Assembly (NCBI RefSeq): GCF_039538005.1
Contig: NZ_BAABBO010000001.1
Location: forward strand, 930,001 to 994,000
Direction: 5' to 3'
DNA length: 64,000 bases
Source of the DNA: Allohahella marinimesophila
GTDB lineage: Bacteria; Pseudomonadota; Gammaproteobacteria; Pseudomonadales; Oleiphilaceae
Under the pieces are notes generated by a model. The model searched no databases. It was not told the origin of the DNA and saw only the letters and a list, made by a program, of their open reading frames with translations. Below, piece by piece: positions 52,585 to 61,106 of the stretch (positions are counted from its first letter, which is position 1; each line of letters starts with the position of its first letter). The position numbers and the translations under genes are program-made.

Positions 52585-53379
52585 CTACCAGGGCAGACGC
52601 TCTCCATCCCAGGCTATGAAGCTGCCGCTGTCGTCCAGAGTCAGTTCGCCTATTCGTGCAAGCAGGTTGCCAGCGGCTGCCTCCGGTGAGTGGAGTGTCT
52701 TGCGATAGCCAGCGGTCACAAAAGGCTTGCTGAGGCCGGTCTTCACCGTGCCGGGGTGGAGCGCGACGCAGATACAATGAGGCAGTTTTACACGCCATTC
52801 CAGCGAAAGTGTTTTAAGAAACATGTTGTGGGCAGCCTTGCTTGCGCGATAGCCATACCACCCGCCGGTTCTATTGTCGGTCAGGCTACCGACCCTCGCA
52901 GAGAGCGAGACAAATGCTGAACTACCTTTGTGCTTGAGCAGACCCTCAAGCGCCTGCGCCAGCATCAATACAGGATAGGCATTGGCGGCGAACAAGGCGT
53001 GTAGCTGAGGCAGGGCAACTTGTCGCAGGGATTTTTCGGGTTTGATGTCCTCGGCATGGAGAAGACCAATGCAGTTGATGACGAGATGAACTTGAGACAC
53101 CTGTCCGCTCATTCTTTCTGCCACTTGCGCGAAGCTGGTCTGCTCAGTGAAGTCAGCTTCCAGGCGAAGCAGCCGCTCATCATTGACCGTGGTGTCTGCT
53201 CGGGCGAGAGATCTGTCGATGGTAAAGATTCTGGCAATCACTTCATCCGGTGCCGTCAGAAGCGTTCGCAGCATGGCACTACCGATGCCGCCAGTGCTGC
53301 CGGTTAGAACGACATTTATTGGCCCATCCGTCCATGACAATGGAGGCAGATGTAGGTCGCTGTCACTGCTGTAGGACAT
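52585..53379 (-). CDS. Short-chain dehydrogenase (C-factor-like)
   Basis: This 264-residue SDR has the dinucleotide motif VLTGSTGGIGSAML, CIG in VINCIGLLHAED, catalytic Ser in FVSLSARVGS, and YGYRASKAAHNM (Tyr and Lys). It resembles CsgA/C-factor-type reductases. The ATG at 53379 is chosen because homology begins shortly after; a longer frame to 53550 is unsupported. The substrate is unknown. It is in the neighbourhood of an acyl reductase and could act on lipid-derived ketones, but that is only context. It is divergent from the WG-repeat gene. Confidence 0.75.
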   Translation of the reverse strand: MSYSSDSDLHLPPLSWTDGPINVVLTGSTGGIGSAMLRTLLTAPDEVIARIFTIDRSLARADTTVNDERLLRLEADFTEQTSFAQVAERMSGQVSQVHLVINCIGLLHAEDIKPEKSLRQVALPQLHALFAANAYPVLMLAQALEGLLKHKGSSAFVSLSARVGSLTDNRTGGWYGYRASKAAHNMFLKTLSLEWRVKLPHCICVALHPGTVKTGLSKPFVTAGYRKTLHSPEAAAGNLLARIGELTLDDSGSFIAWDGERLPW

Positions 53380-53518
53380 ACTGGAGATCCGCGGCGGGCC
53401 CGCCTCTAGGTACATTCCGCAGGCCCTGAGATGGGTGGGTTTACAATAAGCTGATACGAAATCGGGTACCGTAAGGGCCAGTTTCAACCTATTTGCACAG
53501 CATATACCCGAACGCCCT

Positions 53519-54715
53519 ATGACCAAGATGTTCTCAGCCAGTGCCACCACTTCAAGCTTGAATTATCTATTCCGTTGTTCAGTGATCAGTCTGATGACGA
53601 TCTTCAGTTATGCCAGCGTGCAGGCAGAGGCTGTGCCCACTCACGCTCTCACCTTTGAAAGGCCGACGATCCTGACGGCATTGCCACCTCGATGCACGGC
53701 CAGTTCCGATGCAAGCGCAAACCAGGAAGAAGACGAAGAGGCCGATAGCCGTGAGCCTGAATACACGGTGCGACCTGCCCAGAGCGCTCAAGCGCAGTGT
53801 GAGTCTTTCAAGGAGCTGAAGCTGGCGCCGGTGGAGGGCAGCCGGTTTCGCTACTGGCCACCAGCGCCGGACGCCGTCGATACAATGTTTCGTTCATCAT
53901 CTGCAAGTTCTGATCCCGGCAGCGTGACGGGGGCGGCTATTGCCGAAGATCAATCAGAGACCAGCGAGGATCAGCCTGCTCAACCACTGATCGCCCTGTG
54001 CGAACGAAATCGATTCGGTCGCAGCCTCTGCGGCTTGCAGGACAGGGCAGGACAGCTTCTCGTCCCGCTGAAGTTTGACGAGGCGCGGCCGAATCCGGAC
54101 AGTGATCTGCAGGCAGTGCGCTTCGACAACAGATGGGGCTATTTCAGTATCAGTCAGCAGCGACTGATCGTCGTCCCGCAGTTCGTCAAAGTCGGCGATG
54201 TCACTCAGGGTTCCGCGTTTGTCGAGACCTCGGACGAGCCCACGAGAACCTGGCTCATCGATGAAAATGGTAATCGCATCAAGGAGCTGCCGATGGGCGC
54301 GCGCATCAGCGGTGACTATGAAGATGGTCTTTCATTGCTTCGATTCGATGAACGTTATGGATATATCGACGAGCGCGGCAATGTCGTCATCTCTGCACAA
54401 TTCGTCAATGCATCGCCGTTCAAGAATGGTCTGGCCTTCGTGCAATACAACGCAGAACCTGATCAATATGCGCTTATCGACAGAAACGGTGAGGGGCAGC
54501 TGTTCTTTCAGTTCCCGGACACACGGCTACTTCCGCTTGGGCAACAGCAGTATCTTGCCCTCAGTGGGTGCAACAACCGAAACGGCTGTCTCGCACGCTG
54601 TCTTTCGCTTGGCGAAAATGAAGCACTGAACGCTCAGGTGCTGAGCAGCAAGGCGCCGGTAGCGCTCGAAGTCACTTGTCTTGTCCAGGAAGAGCAGCAG
54701 GCGCTGAGCGATTAA
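53519..54715 (+). CDS. WG-repeat exported protein
   Basis: The protein of about 398 residues has a signal peptide (cut near VQA|EAV), an acidic disordered segment, then WG-type repeats: VRFDNRWGYFSISQQRLIV, a second unit around TRTWLIDENGNRIKE, and LRFDERYGYIDERGNVVIS. WG repeats form beta-propeller-like structures of unknown role. Several cysteines (CERNRFGRSLCG, GCNNRNGCLARC) may form disulfides in the periplasm. The likely start ATG is at 53519. It is followed by a long hairpin and the LPMO gene. Confidence 0.72.
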   Translation: MTKMFSASATTSSLNYLFRCSVISLMTIFSYASVQAEAVPTHALTFERPTILTALPPRCTASSDASANQEEDEEADSREPEYTVRPAQSAQAQCESFKELKLAPVEGSRFRYWPPAPDAVDTMFRSSSASSDPGSVTGAAIAEDQSETSEDQPAQPLIALCERNRFGRSLCGLQDRAGQLLVPLKFDEARPNPDSDLQAVRFDNRWGYFSISQQRLIVVPQFVKVGDVTQGSAFVETSDEPTRTWLIDENGNRIKELPMGARISGDYEDGLSLLRFDERYGYIDERGNVVISAQFVNASPFKNGLAFVQYNAEPDQYALIDRNGEGQLFFQFPDTRLLPLGQQQYLALSGCNNRNGCLARCLSLGENEALNAQVLSSKAPVALEVTCLVQEEQQALSD

Positions 54716-54737
54716 GCGAGTGAGCGGGCGCGTCACT

Positions 54738-54782
54738 AGGCCAAAGGATTGAATAATCGGCCGAAAATTCGATCTTTGGCCT
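54738..54782. repeat. Long interrupted hairpin between the WG-repeat and LPMO genes
   Basis: AGGCCAAAG (54738-54746) is the exact reverse complement of CTTTGGCCT (54774-54782). Pairing continues inward with one bulge and one mismatch through AT and GAAT/ATTC, leaving a loop that contains the palindrome TCGGCCGA. No T-run follows, so it is more likely an operator or RNA structure than a plain terminator. Confidence 0.55.
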
Positions 54783-54847
54783 CATGGTAGATACCGTCGC
54801 GAAGCTGTCCAATAAGGGCTCTTCAAGTCCAGACGGAATTCGACTCT

Positions 54848-56056
54848 ATGATACCGACAACACGACTCACCGCCCTGGCTTTTGCCACAGCAGTGCCCCT
54901 TCTTGGAATAGCTGAACAAGTTCTGGCCCACGGTTATGTGACCAATCCGACCAGCCGGAACTATGCGTGCAAGCTCGGCGACAATACCAATTGTGGCTCT
55001 ATCATCTGGGAGCCACAGAGCCTTGAAGCCCCCAAGGGGTTTCCACAGGCAGGACCTGCTGATGGCCGCATCGCCAGTGCCGGTCTCGCTCAGTTTTCAG
55101 CGCTGGATGCACAGTCAGCTACCCGCTGGCTGAAACAGAGCATGAGGCCGGGACAGAATAACTTCAGCTGGACCTTTACCGCCAATCACAGCACCTCGAA
55201 CTGGCGTTATTTCATGACCAAGCCCGGCTGGAACGTCAATGCGCCGCTGAGCCGGCAGTCCTTCGATCTGCAGCCATTCTGCAGCGTATCCGGCAATAAT
55301 CAACAGCCTCCCAAGCAGGTCAACCATAACTGTAATGTGCCTGACCGCAGCGGCTATCACGTCATCTTGGCGGTTTGGGATATCGGCGACACCACCAACG
55401 CCTTTTATAACGTCATCGACGTGAACATGGCCGGTAGTGGTGGAGGTGATGGCGGCGGAGATAACGGTGGTGGAGATGGCGGCGAGCCTGGTCTGAGCTG
55501 GCTCGATGTCGGCGATATCAACCCTTTAATGTCGCTCTCTGCTGGTGACCTCGTGCGCGCCAGAGTCTTTGAGGGGCAGGGCGAAAACACCGGCCTTGAA
55601 GTGAGATTGCCAATCAACAGCATGGCCGAAGGTGAACAGTTTACCTGGCCGGCGGCGCTGGCTGAAAAGATCAATGCCGAGTCAGATGTGATCAGGGCAG
55701 GGCGCCTGCAGGACGATGGCAGCTTCGAGACCGCCAACGGCAAAAATGAGATCTACGCGCCGGCAGACTCTTCGATTCGTCGGGTCGAAATCACGATTGA
55801 CAAGGCTGACGATGGCGGCAATGGCGGTGACGGTGGCGATGGTGGTAACGGCGGTGGCGACAATGGCGGCAGCGGTGACTACGACCATGTCTATCCAGAA
55901 GGGATATCAGGGTACAAGGCAGGCACAAAAGTGCTTGGCAGCGATGGCGGCATCTACACCTGCAAGCCATTCCCCTATAGCGGCTGGTGCACGATAAAGG
56001 CTCATCAGTATACGCCTGGTACGGGCTCGCACTGGCAGGATGCATGGTTTAAGTAG
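54848..56056 (+). CDS. Secreted lytic polysaccharide monooxygenase (AA10) with CBM73-like module
   Basis: The 402-residue protein has a signal peptide ending VLA, then His28 as the mature first residue (HGYVTNPTSRN). With His114 in TANHSTSNWRYF it forms the copper histidine brace; Phe186 in NAFYNV is the axial residue. A Gly/Asp-rich linker (195-212), a middle domain (about 213-315) like GbpA-type modules, a second GGDGG linker and a C-terminal chitin-binding module (YPYSGWC-like PYSGWCTI, PGTGSHWQDAWFK) follow. It should oxidatively cleave chitin, or less likely cellulose, outside the cell. Type II secretion is the usual route. It is a single gene with its own upstream region. Confidence 0.93.
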   Translation: MIPTTRLTALAFATAVPLLGIAEQVLAHGYVTNPTSRNYACKLGDNTNCGSIIWEPQSLEAPKGFPQAGPADGRIASAGLAQFSALDAQSATRWLKQSMRPGQNNFSWTFTANHSTSNWRYFMTKPGWNVNAPLSRQSFDLQPFCSVSGNNQQPPKQVNHNCNVPDRSGYHVILAVWDIGDTTNAFYNVIDVNMAGSGGGDGGGDNGGGDGGEPGLSWLDVGDINPLMSLSAGDLVRARVFEGQGENTGLEVRLPINSMAEGEQFTWPAALAEKINAESDVIRAGRLQDDGSFETANGKNEIYAPADSSIRRVEITIDKADDGGNGGDGGDGGNGGGDNGGSGDYDHVYPEGISGYKAGTKVLGSDGGIYTCKPFPYSGWCTIKAHQYTPGTGSHWQDAWFK

Positions 56057-56190
56057 AGCTGTAAGGCTGAGTGGTGGATGTCCTGGAGGCTTGGTGCCCC
56101 AGGCCATTCAAAACGAACAGTGTGAAATCAGGTGTTGAGGAGAGCCGCCTCGGCGTGCGGAAGCGGCAACGTACAGTTAGAGCACGTCAG

Positions 56191-57267
56191 CTACTTGTCG
56201 GAGCAGTAAGTTGACAGAACTACTCCAGAGCCAGGCTCATACGGCACACCAGCATTTCGCACATAGCCCGGCAATCCTTCTGGATCGAGGTCAATGAAGG
56301 GCACGCAGGCGCCGTCTTCCCATTCGAAGACCACTGTGCCATCAATGGCACTGTCAGAGTGCATGTCGATTTCGAGGCTGGCTACGCGTCCACGGTTGTC
56401 GTACTTACGATGCAGCGTAAAGTCATAATCTGCAAAAAACTCGTTGAACTCAGCACCAAAGCCCGTCAGCGTTTTTTGAGTGAACTGCAGCTGCCCGTTG
56501 GCGTCGTAGCTGAATTCAAGCGTGGCGCTACCAGCCGAACTGGTGGAACTGATGAGCTGCAGCTGATCATCTGCTCGCCATGTAAAGTCGTGTCGCTCTC
56601 GTTCCGATCCGTCGACTTCGAGTGTTAATGATGAAACTTTTCCATCTGAGCCGTATTGGACTGTATAGGTTTCATCATCTCCGCTACTACCGTCCGAACT
56701 CTGGTCGGTGCTTGTGTAAGACGAAAGTCTGCCTTCGTTGTAGAACAGCTCATTTGCTAACACAGTTATGACAGAGTTATAAGTAACGGTCGCATCGATC
56801 TTTCGCAAAAGACCGCTCTCGAAAGTCCTGGTCTCTTCGCGAACGCTTGATTCGCTTCCTTCAGTGCGAGTATAAAGCACACCGACGAGTTGGTTGTCTG
56901 CATCATAGTTGAACTCCGCTATACCGATCGTATCAGCATCCCAACCGTAGTAGGCAGTGGTGTCGGGTTCTCCATCATCCATATATTGCCGCGTTAGGCC
57001 TGTCATAAGCCCAGATGGGCCATAGTCAAACTCAACGCTTTCATCTGCCACATCATTGGCGTCGAGAAACGCTCGGATTGAGGCCACGCGACTGGACGAT
57101 ATTGTTGCGGGCGTCTCGGATTGATCTATCGAGTCAGTGCCACTGCTGCCACCACCACAGGCAGCTAGAGAAACAGTCATCGCAGCGGCTACCGCCAACT
57201 GCAGCGGCAAGCGTCTGAACGAAAGCGTATTGAGATCGTTCTTCCGATCAGAAGGGTTGAATGTCAT
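56191..57267 (-). CDS. YD-repeat lipoprotein
   Basis: The protein of about 358 residues has a lipobox VSLAACGGGS (lipidated Cys near residue 36) and a mature part with YD/RHS-like repeats: AEFNYDADNQLVGVLY, VQYGSDGKVSSLTLE, LEFSYDANGQLQF and KYDNRGRVASLEID. These suggest a beta-strand-rich surface or periplasmic lipoprotein. No toxin domain is attached, so it is not an Rhs toxin. The ATG at 57267 precedes a normal signal; the upstream in-frame extension to 57456 reads through the promoter region. The function is unknown. It is convergent with the LPMO gene. Confidence 0.7.
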   Translation of the reverse strand: MTFNPSDRKNDLNTLSFRRLPLQLAVAAAMTVSLAACGGGSSGTDSIDQSETPATISSSRVASIRAFLDANDVADESVEFDYGPSGLMTGLTRQYMDDGEPDTTAYYGWDADTIGIAEFNYDADNQLVGVLYTRTEGSESSVREETRTFESGLLRKIDATVTYNSVITVLANELFYNEGRLSSYTSTDQSSDGSSGDDETYTVQYGSDGKVSSLTLEVDGSERERHDFTWRADDQLQLISSTSSAGSATLEFSYDANGQLQFTQKTLTGFGAEFNEFFADYDFTLHRKYDNRGRVASLEIDMHSDSAIDGTVVFEWEDGACVPFIDLDPEGLPGYVRNAGVPYEPGSGVVLSTYCSDK

Positions 57268-57615
57268 ACAATATTTTCCGAGCCATGCAGGCGTTGAGTG
57301 AGGTGCACACATTGTGCTTAAGAAACAAAAAAGTGTTGGTAAAAATGTGTATTTATGTTGTTCGGTAGCGTTAACGATTTTTGATACGAGCGCACCCGTT
57401 AATGAAGAAGTGTCTGGTTCGTGTGTCGGAAGCCGAGAAATAAACCTTGCGGACAAGATTCACCGATACCGATCAATGGTCACGGTCTGCCAAACACCAC
57501 CGAAGCGTGGTTGAGCCGGCACTGACCGCTCAGGCGGCCGTGAATATTTACTACCTGCGGCCGCGAGTCAGCTAGAATAGACGACGTCGCTCTTTCTCCA
57601 TTCTCAGGGTTCAAT
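57268..57615. other. Divergent gap between the lipoprotein and SEC-C genes
   Basis: This 348-base region is more AT-rich than its neighbours. It contains a TAGAAT (57573-57578) about 38 bases before the SEC-C gene, a plausible -10 box with a weak -35. It includes an in-frame extension of the lipoprotein frame without protein-like features. No RNA gene or repeat was seen. Confidence 0.5.
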
Positions 57616-57957
57616 ATGTCAGACAAGTTCTTCTTCAAAGGGCGGCAGGATGCCCGCCAGCACCACACGGCTTTCGGCTACAAGGCGAAAGCTGGTTTGA
57701 AGCCAGGAAGTGAGAAATATCCACTCGCGCTGGTCGTAACGAGTGAGGCCCGAAAGCAGGAAGTCGAGGCCATGGCGGCCAAGGCCGAGGTGTTCATCGA
57801 CATAACGGTAGACAGTAGTGAGGGTGCCGTCGAATCCATCAAGGAGCTGACGGCCATGCTGAACAAGGGCAGCACCGTGAAAGTGACCGCGCCACCGGCC
57901 CGGAATGAGCTGTGCCCTTGTGGGAGTGGCAAGAAGTTCAAGAAGTGTTGCGGCTAG
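57616..57957 (+). CDS. SEC-C metal-binding motif protein (PBPRA1643 type)
   Basis: The 113-residue protein begins with KFFFKGRQDARQHH and ends in the SEC-C zinc motif RNELCPCGSGKKFKKCCG, as in the C-terminus of SecA. The combination matches the small PBPRA1643-type SWIM/SEC-C family found in marine gammaproteobacteria. It may help protein quality control or ribosome-associated functions, but this is not established. It overlaps the convergent SGNH hydrolase gene by 20 bases. Confidence 0.8.
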   Translation: MSDKFFFKGRQDARQHHTAFGYKAKAGLKPGSEKYPLALVVTSEARKQEVEAMAAKAEVFIDITVDSSEGAVESIKELTAMLNKGSTVKVTAPPARNELCPCGSGKKFKKCCG

Positions 57958-58861
57958 TTCGCAGCGATCGTTCGGCTGCCTGCAGCGCCTGATTCTTTCT
58001 GAACGGAAACAGGTGCTTGCTCACCATGTCGTCGATCATCACCTGCGTGTAGCGCAGGTAGCCGGCGACAGATAGATGTATCTCGTCAGCCCAGTCCGAC
58101 CTGTCCCTCAGTGCCAACGCCTCCGGATGCTCTCTGGCATCGAAAAAGTAGTTACGATGAGGGGCAGGACCATCAGCCTCGCTAAGACCGAGTCTAATGG
58201 CCTCGCTCACTCTGGCCTGCATCTCGGTGATCACCAGATTTCTGAATTCGCGTGTAGCAGCGAAGTAGCCCTTGTCTCGCATGGCCGGTGAGATCCACGG
58301 GCCGATGCGAATGGGCCCGATCCGAAGAAAACCTTCGTCCAGCGCAATGGGTGGCAGATACCCGTGGCCGACTATCAAGGCTTTCGGCTGATAGCGATCG
58401 CGTAGCTCGACCAGCTTCCTGTAGAACTGCCCCACCGTATGATCGACCAGGGCGAAGGCTGCTTCCTCGAGATGCTCGCTCGGAGACAGCAATGGGTTGT
58501 AGTCCTTGAGCAGCGCATGACTTTTTTCGAAGTAATCGTTGCCACCCGCACTGACCATGATGTAGTCGAACTGCACATCACGGGCGAGCTGTTTCAGCTT
58601 TGGCAGATGCCCGCTCAGCTGTCTGGTCGTTGCGCCGGATACTGCGAGATCGTACCAATTGGCGCTACTCCGTTGCGCAGCCATGAAGGTGCGCATCATG
58701 TTGGTCGGGTGGGCGATGAACTCGCGGTTCCGCCCCGGATAGTCCAGCCAGGAGTCGCCCAGCACCATGACGTAGGGAAAACTGCGATAGGGGATCCGTC
58801 TGGTGGACTGCACCAGATCGAGTGTTTGCAGGTAAACGTGGTGTCTGTCGAGAAGGCTCAT
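57938..58861 (-). CDS. SGNH/GDSL-type hydrolase
   Basis: The 307-residue protein shows SGNH blocks: block I VMVLGDSWLD (Ser37), a glycine block in AVSGATTRQL, block III SAGGNDYF and block V DEIHLSVAGY (Asp, His). These enzymes are esterases or lipases with varied substrates. There is no signal peptide, so it is probably cytoplasmic. It begins 20 bases after the glutamine amidotransferase gene and is likely in the same operon. The substrate is unknown. Confidence 0.82.
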   Translation of the reverse strand: MSLLDRHHVYLQTLDLVQSTRRIPYRSFPYVMVLGDSWLDYPGRNREFIAHPTNMMRTFMAAQRSSANWYDLAVSGATTRQLSGHLPKLKQLARDVQFDYIMVSAGGNDYFEKSHALLKDYNPLLSPSEHLEEAAFALVDHTVGQFYRKLVELRDRYQPKALIVGHGYLPPIALDEGFLRIGPIRIGPWISPAMRDKGYFAATREFRNLVITEMQARVSEAIRLGLSEADGPAPHRNYFFDAREHPEALALRDRSDWADEIHLSVAGYLRYTQVMIDDMVSKHLFPFRKNQALQAAERSLRTSRNTS

Positions 58862-58881
58862 GTTGATCTCCCAGTTCAGAG

Positions 58882-59832
58882 CTAAAGGTTCATCTGCTTC
58901 ACACGCTTCGTGATCGTCTCGCCCTTGCGCTCGACCGCTACCAATTCACCAAACTCTATACGCTGCCATTCCTCGTCCTTTTCAGTCAGCGCTTCCGAGG
59001 CAAATATGGCGGATGTCGCTTCAGCATCAGGGCATGCATCGACCTCATAGGACTTCTTGTGCTTCAGATAGTTTCGACCTGTCAGCAGATACATCGGCTC
59101 CAGCAGCATCGACAGCGCGTAGTCGTCTGAATCTGGATCTGACTTGCGCAACGCCTTCCAGTCCCCCTTCACATCGAGTTCGCCCTTGTGGCCGGTACCG
59201 CAGTTGACGCCGATGATGCGATTGGGTGCAACGAGCGCGATCTTGAGCTTGTTGAGCGCACCGAGATCAAGTGTCTTCATCGCCTGAACGATGAGCTTGA
59301 GCATCGTCTCGAAGCCCTCTTGCACTTCATCGTCGCTATTGCCCTTGAGCAGCGAAAGCAGCAGCACATACAGGAATTCCGTATCGGTGGTGCCTTTCAT
59401 CTGCTTGAGATACTTGTCCTTGCAGTGCTTGAGGAGTTCTCTCTGCAGAAGTTGCCAGTTCGCCAGGTTGCCATTCTGTGCAATGATCCACGGCGTGTCA
59501 GTGAACGAAAACGGGTGGCAGTTTTCGTCCGTCAGAACGGTTTTCGAGTTGTAGGCGGCTGCTCTGACATGAGCCAGCATGGTGCTGGCCTGCAGGCTCG
59601 GAATCACCCCCGGAACATTATCGTCGTGGAAGGCTGCTGTAGGACGCCGATAGATGAGGGGCGTTTCGGGTTTGCACATGTGTTCGCCATAAGCAGCAAA
59701 GCCCCAACCGGCGAGTTGAAGGTGCGGATGGCGCTCGGGATCGAGCGACTGGTTGATCAGGCTGTTCTCAGGTTCCATCAGGAGGCTTGCAAGGGGTAAC
59801 TCAGGCCCAACATAGGCAAGAACACGGCACAT
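58882..59832 (-). CDS. Class II glutamine amidotransferase (EgtC/YafJ-like)
   Basis: The 316-residue protein begins MCRVLAYVGP, so Cys2 becomes the N-terminal nucleophile after Met removal. AHVRAAAYN, the NGNLANW motif and GTTDTEFLY match the GATase type 2 domain. YafJ-like proteins are uncharacterised; the related EgtC hydrolyses a gamma-glutamyl amide in ergothioneine synthesis. A gamma-glutamylcyclotransferase gene lies divergently next to it, so the pair may handle gamma-glutamyl compounds; this is inference. No egtB or egtD is in the window. Confidence 0.85.
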   Translation of the reverse strand: MCRVLAYVGPELPLASLLMEPENSLINQSLDPERHPHLQLAGWGFAAYGEHMCKPETPLIYRRPTAAFHDDNVPGVIPSLQASTMLAHVRAAAYNSKTVLTDENCHPFSFTDTPWIIAQNGNLANWQLLQRELLKHCKDKYLKQMKGTTDTEFLYVLLLSLLKGNSDDEVQEGFETMLKLIVQAMKTLDLGALNKLKIALVAPNRIIGVNCGTGHKGELDVKGDWKALRKSDPDSDDYALSMLLEPMYLLTGRNYLKHKKSYEVDACPDAEATSAIFASEALTEKDEEWQRIEFGELVAVERKGETITKRVKQMNL

Positions 59833-60020
59833 AACTTATCCTTATCTGGCCTGTATAACAGGCTTGCGTCATTGTGGCAGGGAAGATCTGCCGCTCATTG
59901 CTACAGCAGCGGCAGTATCGTCTCCGCTGGCAGTCAGCATCAATGATTACGACGGGTGGTGCCGATAGTAGTTATTCCTGTACATCAACGACCACTCGAT
60001 CATCTGGAGGGCCCTCAATA

Positions 60021-60542
60021 ATGTCAGACATGTTCTACGCCGCCTATGGCAGTAATCTACACCCCCACAGGCTATGCACACGCGTGGAAACAGCCAGGCT
60101 GGTGGGCACAGGCCTGGTCGATGGCATGGGTGTGCGCTTTCACAAGCGTGGGCTGGACGGCTCGGCGAAGTGCAGCCTCATCGAAGTGGCAGAGCATACT
60201 CACGTGGCTGTCTATGCCATTGATACTGACGATCAGCCAGTGCTCGATTTGATCGAAGGGCTTGGACGAGGCTACGACAGAGCCGTCGTGGAGGTCAGCG
60301 GATTTGGGCCTTGCTGGACGTATATCGCTTCGTCGGAGGCGGTGGATGATGCACTGGTCCCGCATCACTGGTACAAACGGCTCGTGCTGCTGGGCTGCGA
60401 ATACCACAGTTTTCCTGCGGACTATATCGAAGCGATACGCAGTATTCCGTCGAGCGATGACCCCCTTGTCGAGAGGCGTACGCTCAATCACGAGCTGATC
60501 ACGCAATTGGAGCAGGCCATGCCTGCAGGTGATGCCCCTTGA
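60021..60542 (+). CDS. Gamma-glutamylcyclotransferase family protein
   Basis: This protein of about 173 residues has the family start FYAAYGSNLHPHRL, the hydrophobic VAVYAID and LDLIEGLGRGY with the candidate catalytic acid, and a YIAS strand. Such enzymes release 5-oxoproline from gamma-glutamyl peptides. The ATG at 60021 has GGAGG ten bases upstream; the longer frame to 59874 crosses the divergent promoter region. Its stop overlaps the recX-like start (TTGA), so both are likely translated together. Confidence 0.82.
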   Translation: MSDMFYAAYGSNLHPHRLCTRVETARLVGTGLVDGMGVRFHKRGLDGSAKCSLIEVAEHTHVAVYAIDTDDQPVLDLIEGLGRGYDRAVVEVSGFGPCWTYIASSEAVDDALVPHHWYKRLVLLGCEYHSFPADYIEAIRSIPSSDDPLVERRTLNHELITQLEQAMPAGDAP

Positions 60543-61036
60543 AGCCACGCAAGGAACCCAGGCCCCTCGAAAGCCTGGGTGACCTGAAATCCTATGCGCT
60601 GTGGTTGCTGTCCAGCCGCGAGTACTCGCAGGCGCGAATGCTGACAAAGCTTTCCGGTCGTTGTGCCGACAAAGATCTCGTCGATGGCTGCTTAAGCGAG
60701 CTGCTTGAGAGCAATTACCTTTCAGACGAGCGCATGACCCAGTCTTATGTGCGGATGGCCGTGGACAAGGGCTCGGATGGTCCGATGAAGATTGCATCGA
60801 AACTGATGCAGAAGGGTATCGATCGTGCACTGATCAACGAATACCTGATTCCGGATGACGAGATCTGGCTTCGGAACGCTGCGAAAACGCTGAGCAAGAA
60901 ATTCAAGTCTCCGGCTGACAGCCACGAAGCGCGGCAGAAGCAGGCACGGTTTCTGGCGAATCGGGGGTTCATGATGGATCAGATCAGATATGCGTTGGAC
61001 AATGCGGGGGAAGGTGACGAATCACCTTTCAGATGA
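60539..61036 (+). CDS. recX: RecX-family regulatory protein
   Basis: The 165-residue helical protein has the RecX pattern: LKSYALWLLSSREYSQARMLTKL, SELLESNYLSDERMTQSYVRM and LANRGFMMDQIRYALD. RecX limits RecA filament growth. recA is not adjacent here, which is unusual; the gene instead overlaps a gamma-glutamylcyclotransferase by four bases. The start is TTG at 60539. A homology search should confirm that it is RecX and not another three-helix repeat protein. Confidence 0.82.
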   Translation: MKPRKEPRPLESLGDLKSYALWLLSSREYSQARMLTKLSGRCADKDLVDGCLSELLESNYLSDERMTQSYVRMAVDKGSDGPMKIASKLMQKGIDRALINEYLIPDDEIWLRNAAKTLSKKFKSPADSHEARQKQARFLANRGFMMDQIRYALDNAGEGDESPFR

Positions 61037-61106
61037 GCCCCGCAGCTTTCGGACCAGAGCAAGCATTCATAGCAAGCTAATAACGTGCCGAGTACCGCAC
61101 CCCAGG

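Noticed and set aside
52481..52798. N-terminal extension of the conserved hypothetical protein into the SDR region
   Set aside because: Its residues overlap the SDR gene in a shadow frame; the ATG at 52480 has a ribosome-binding site.
57268..57456. N-terminal extension of the YD-repeat lipoprotein
   Set aside because: It would put 63 residues before a normal lipoprotein signal, which would abolish export; the ATG at 57267 fits better.
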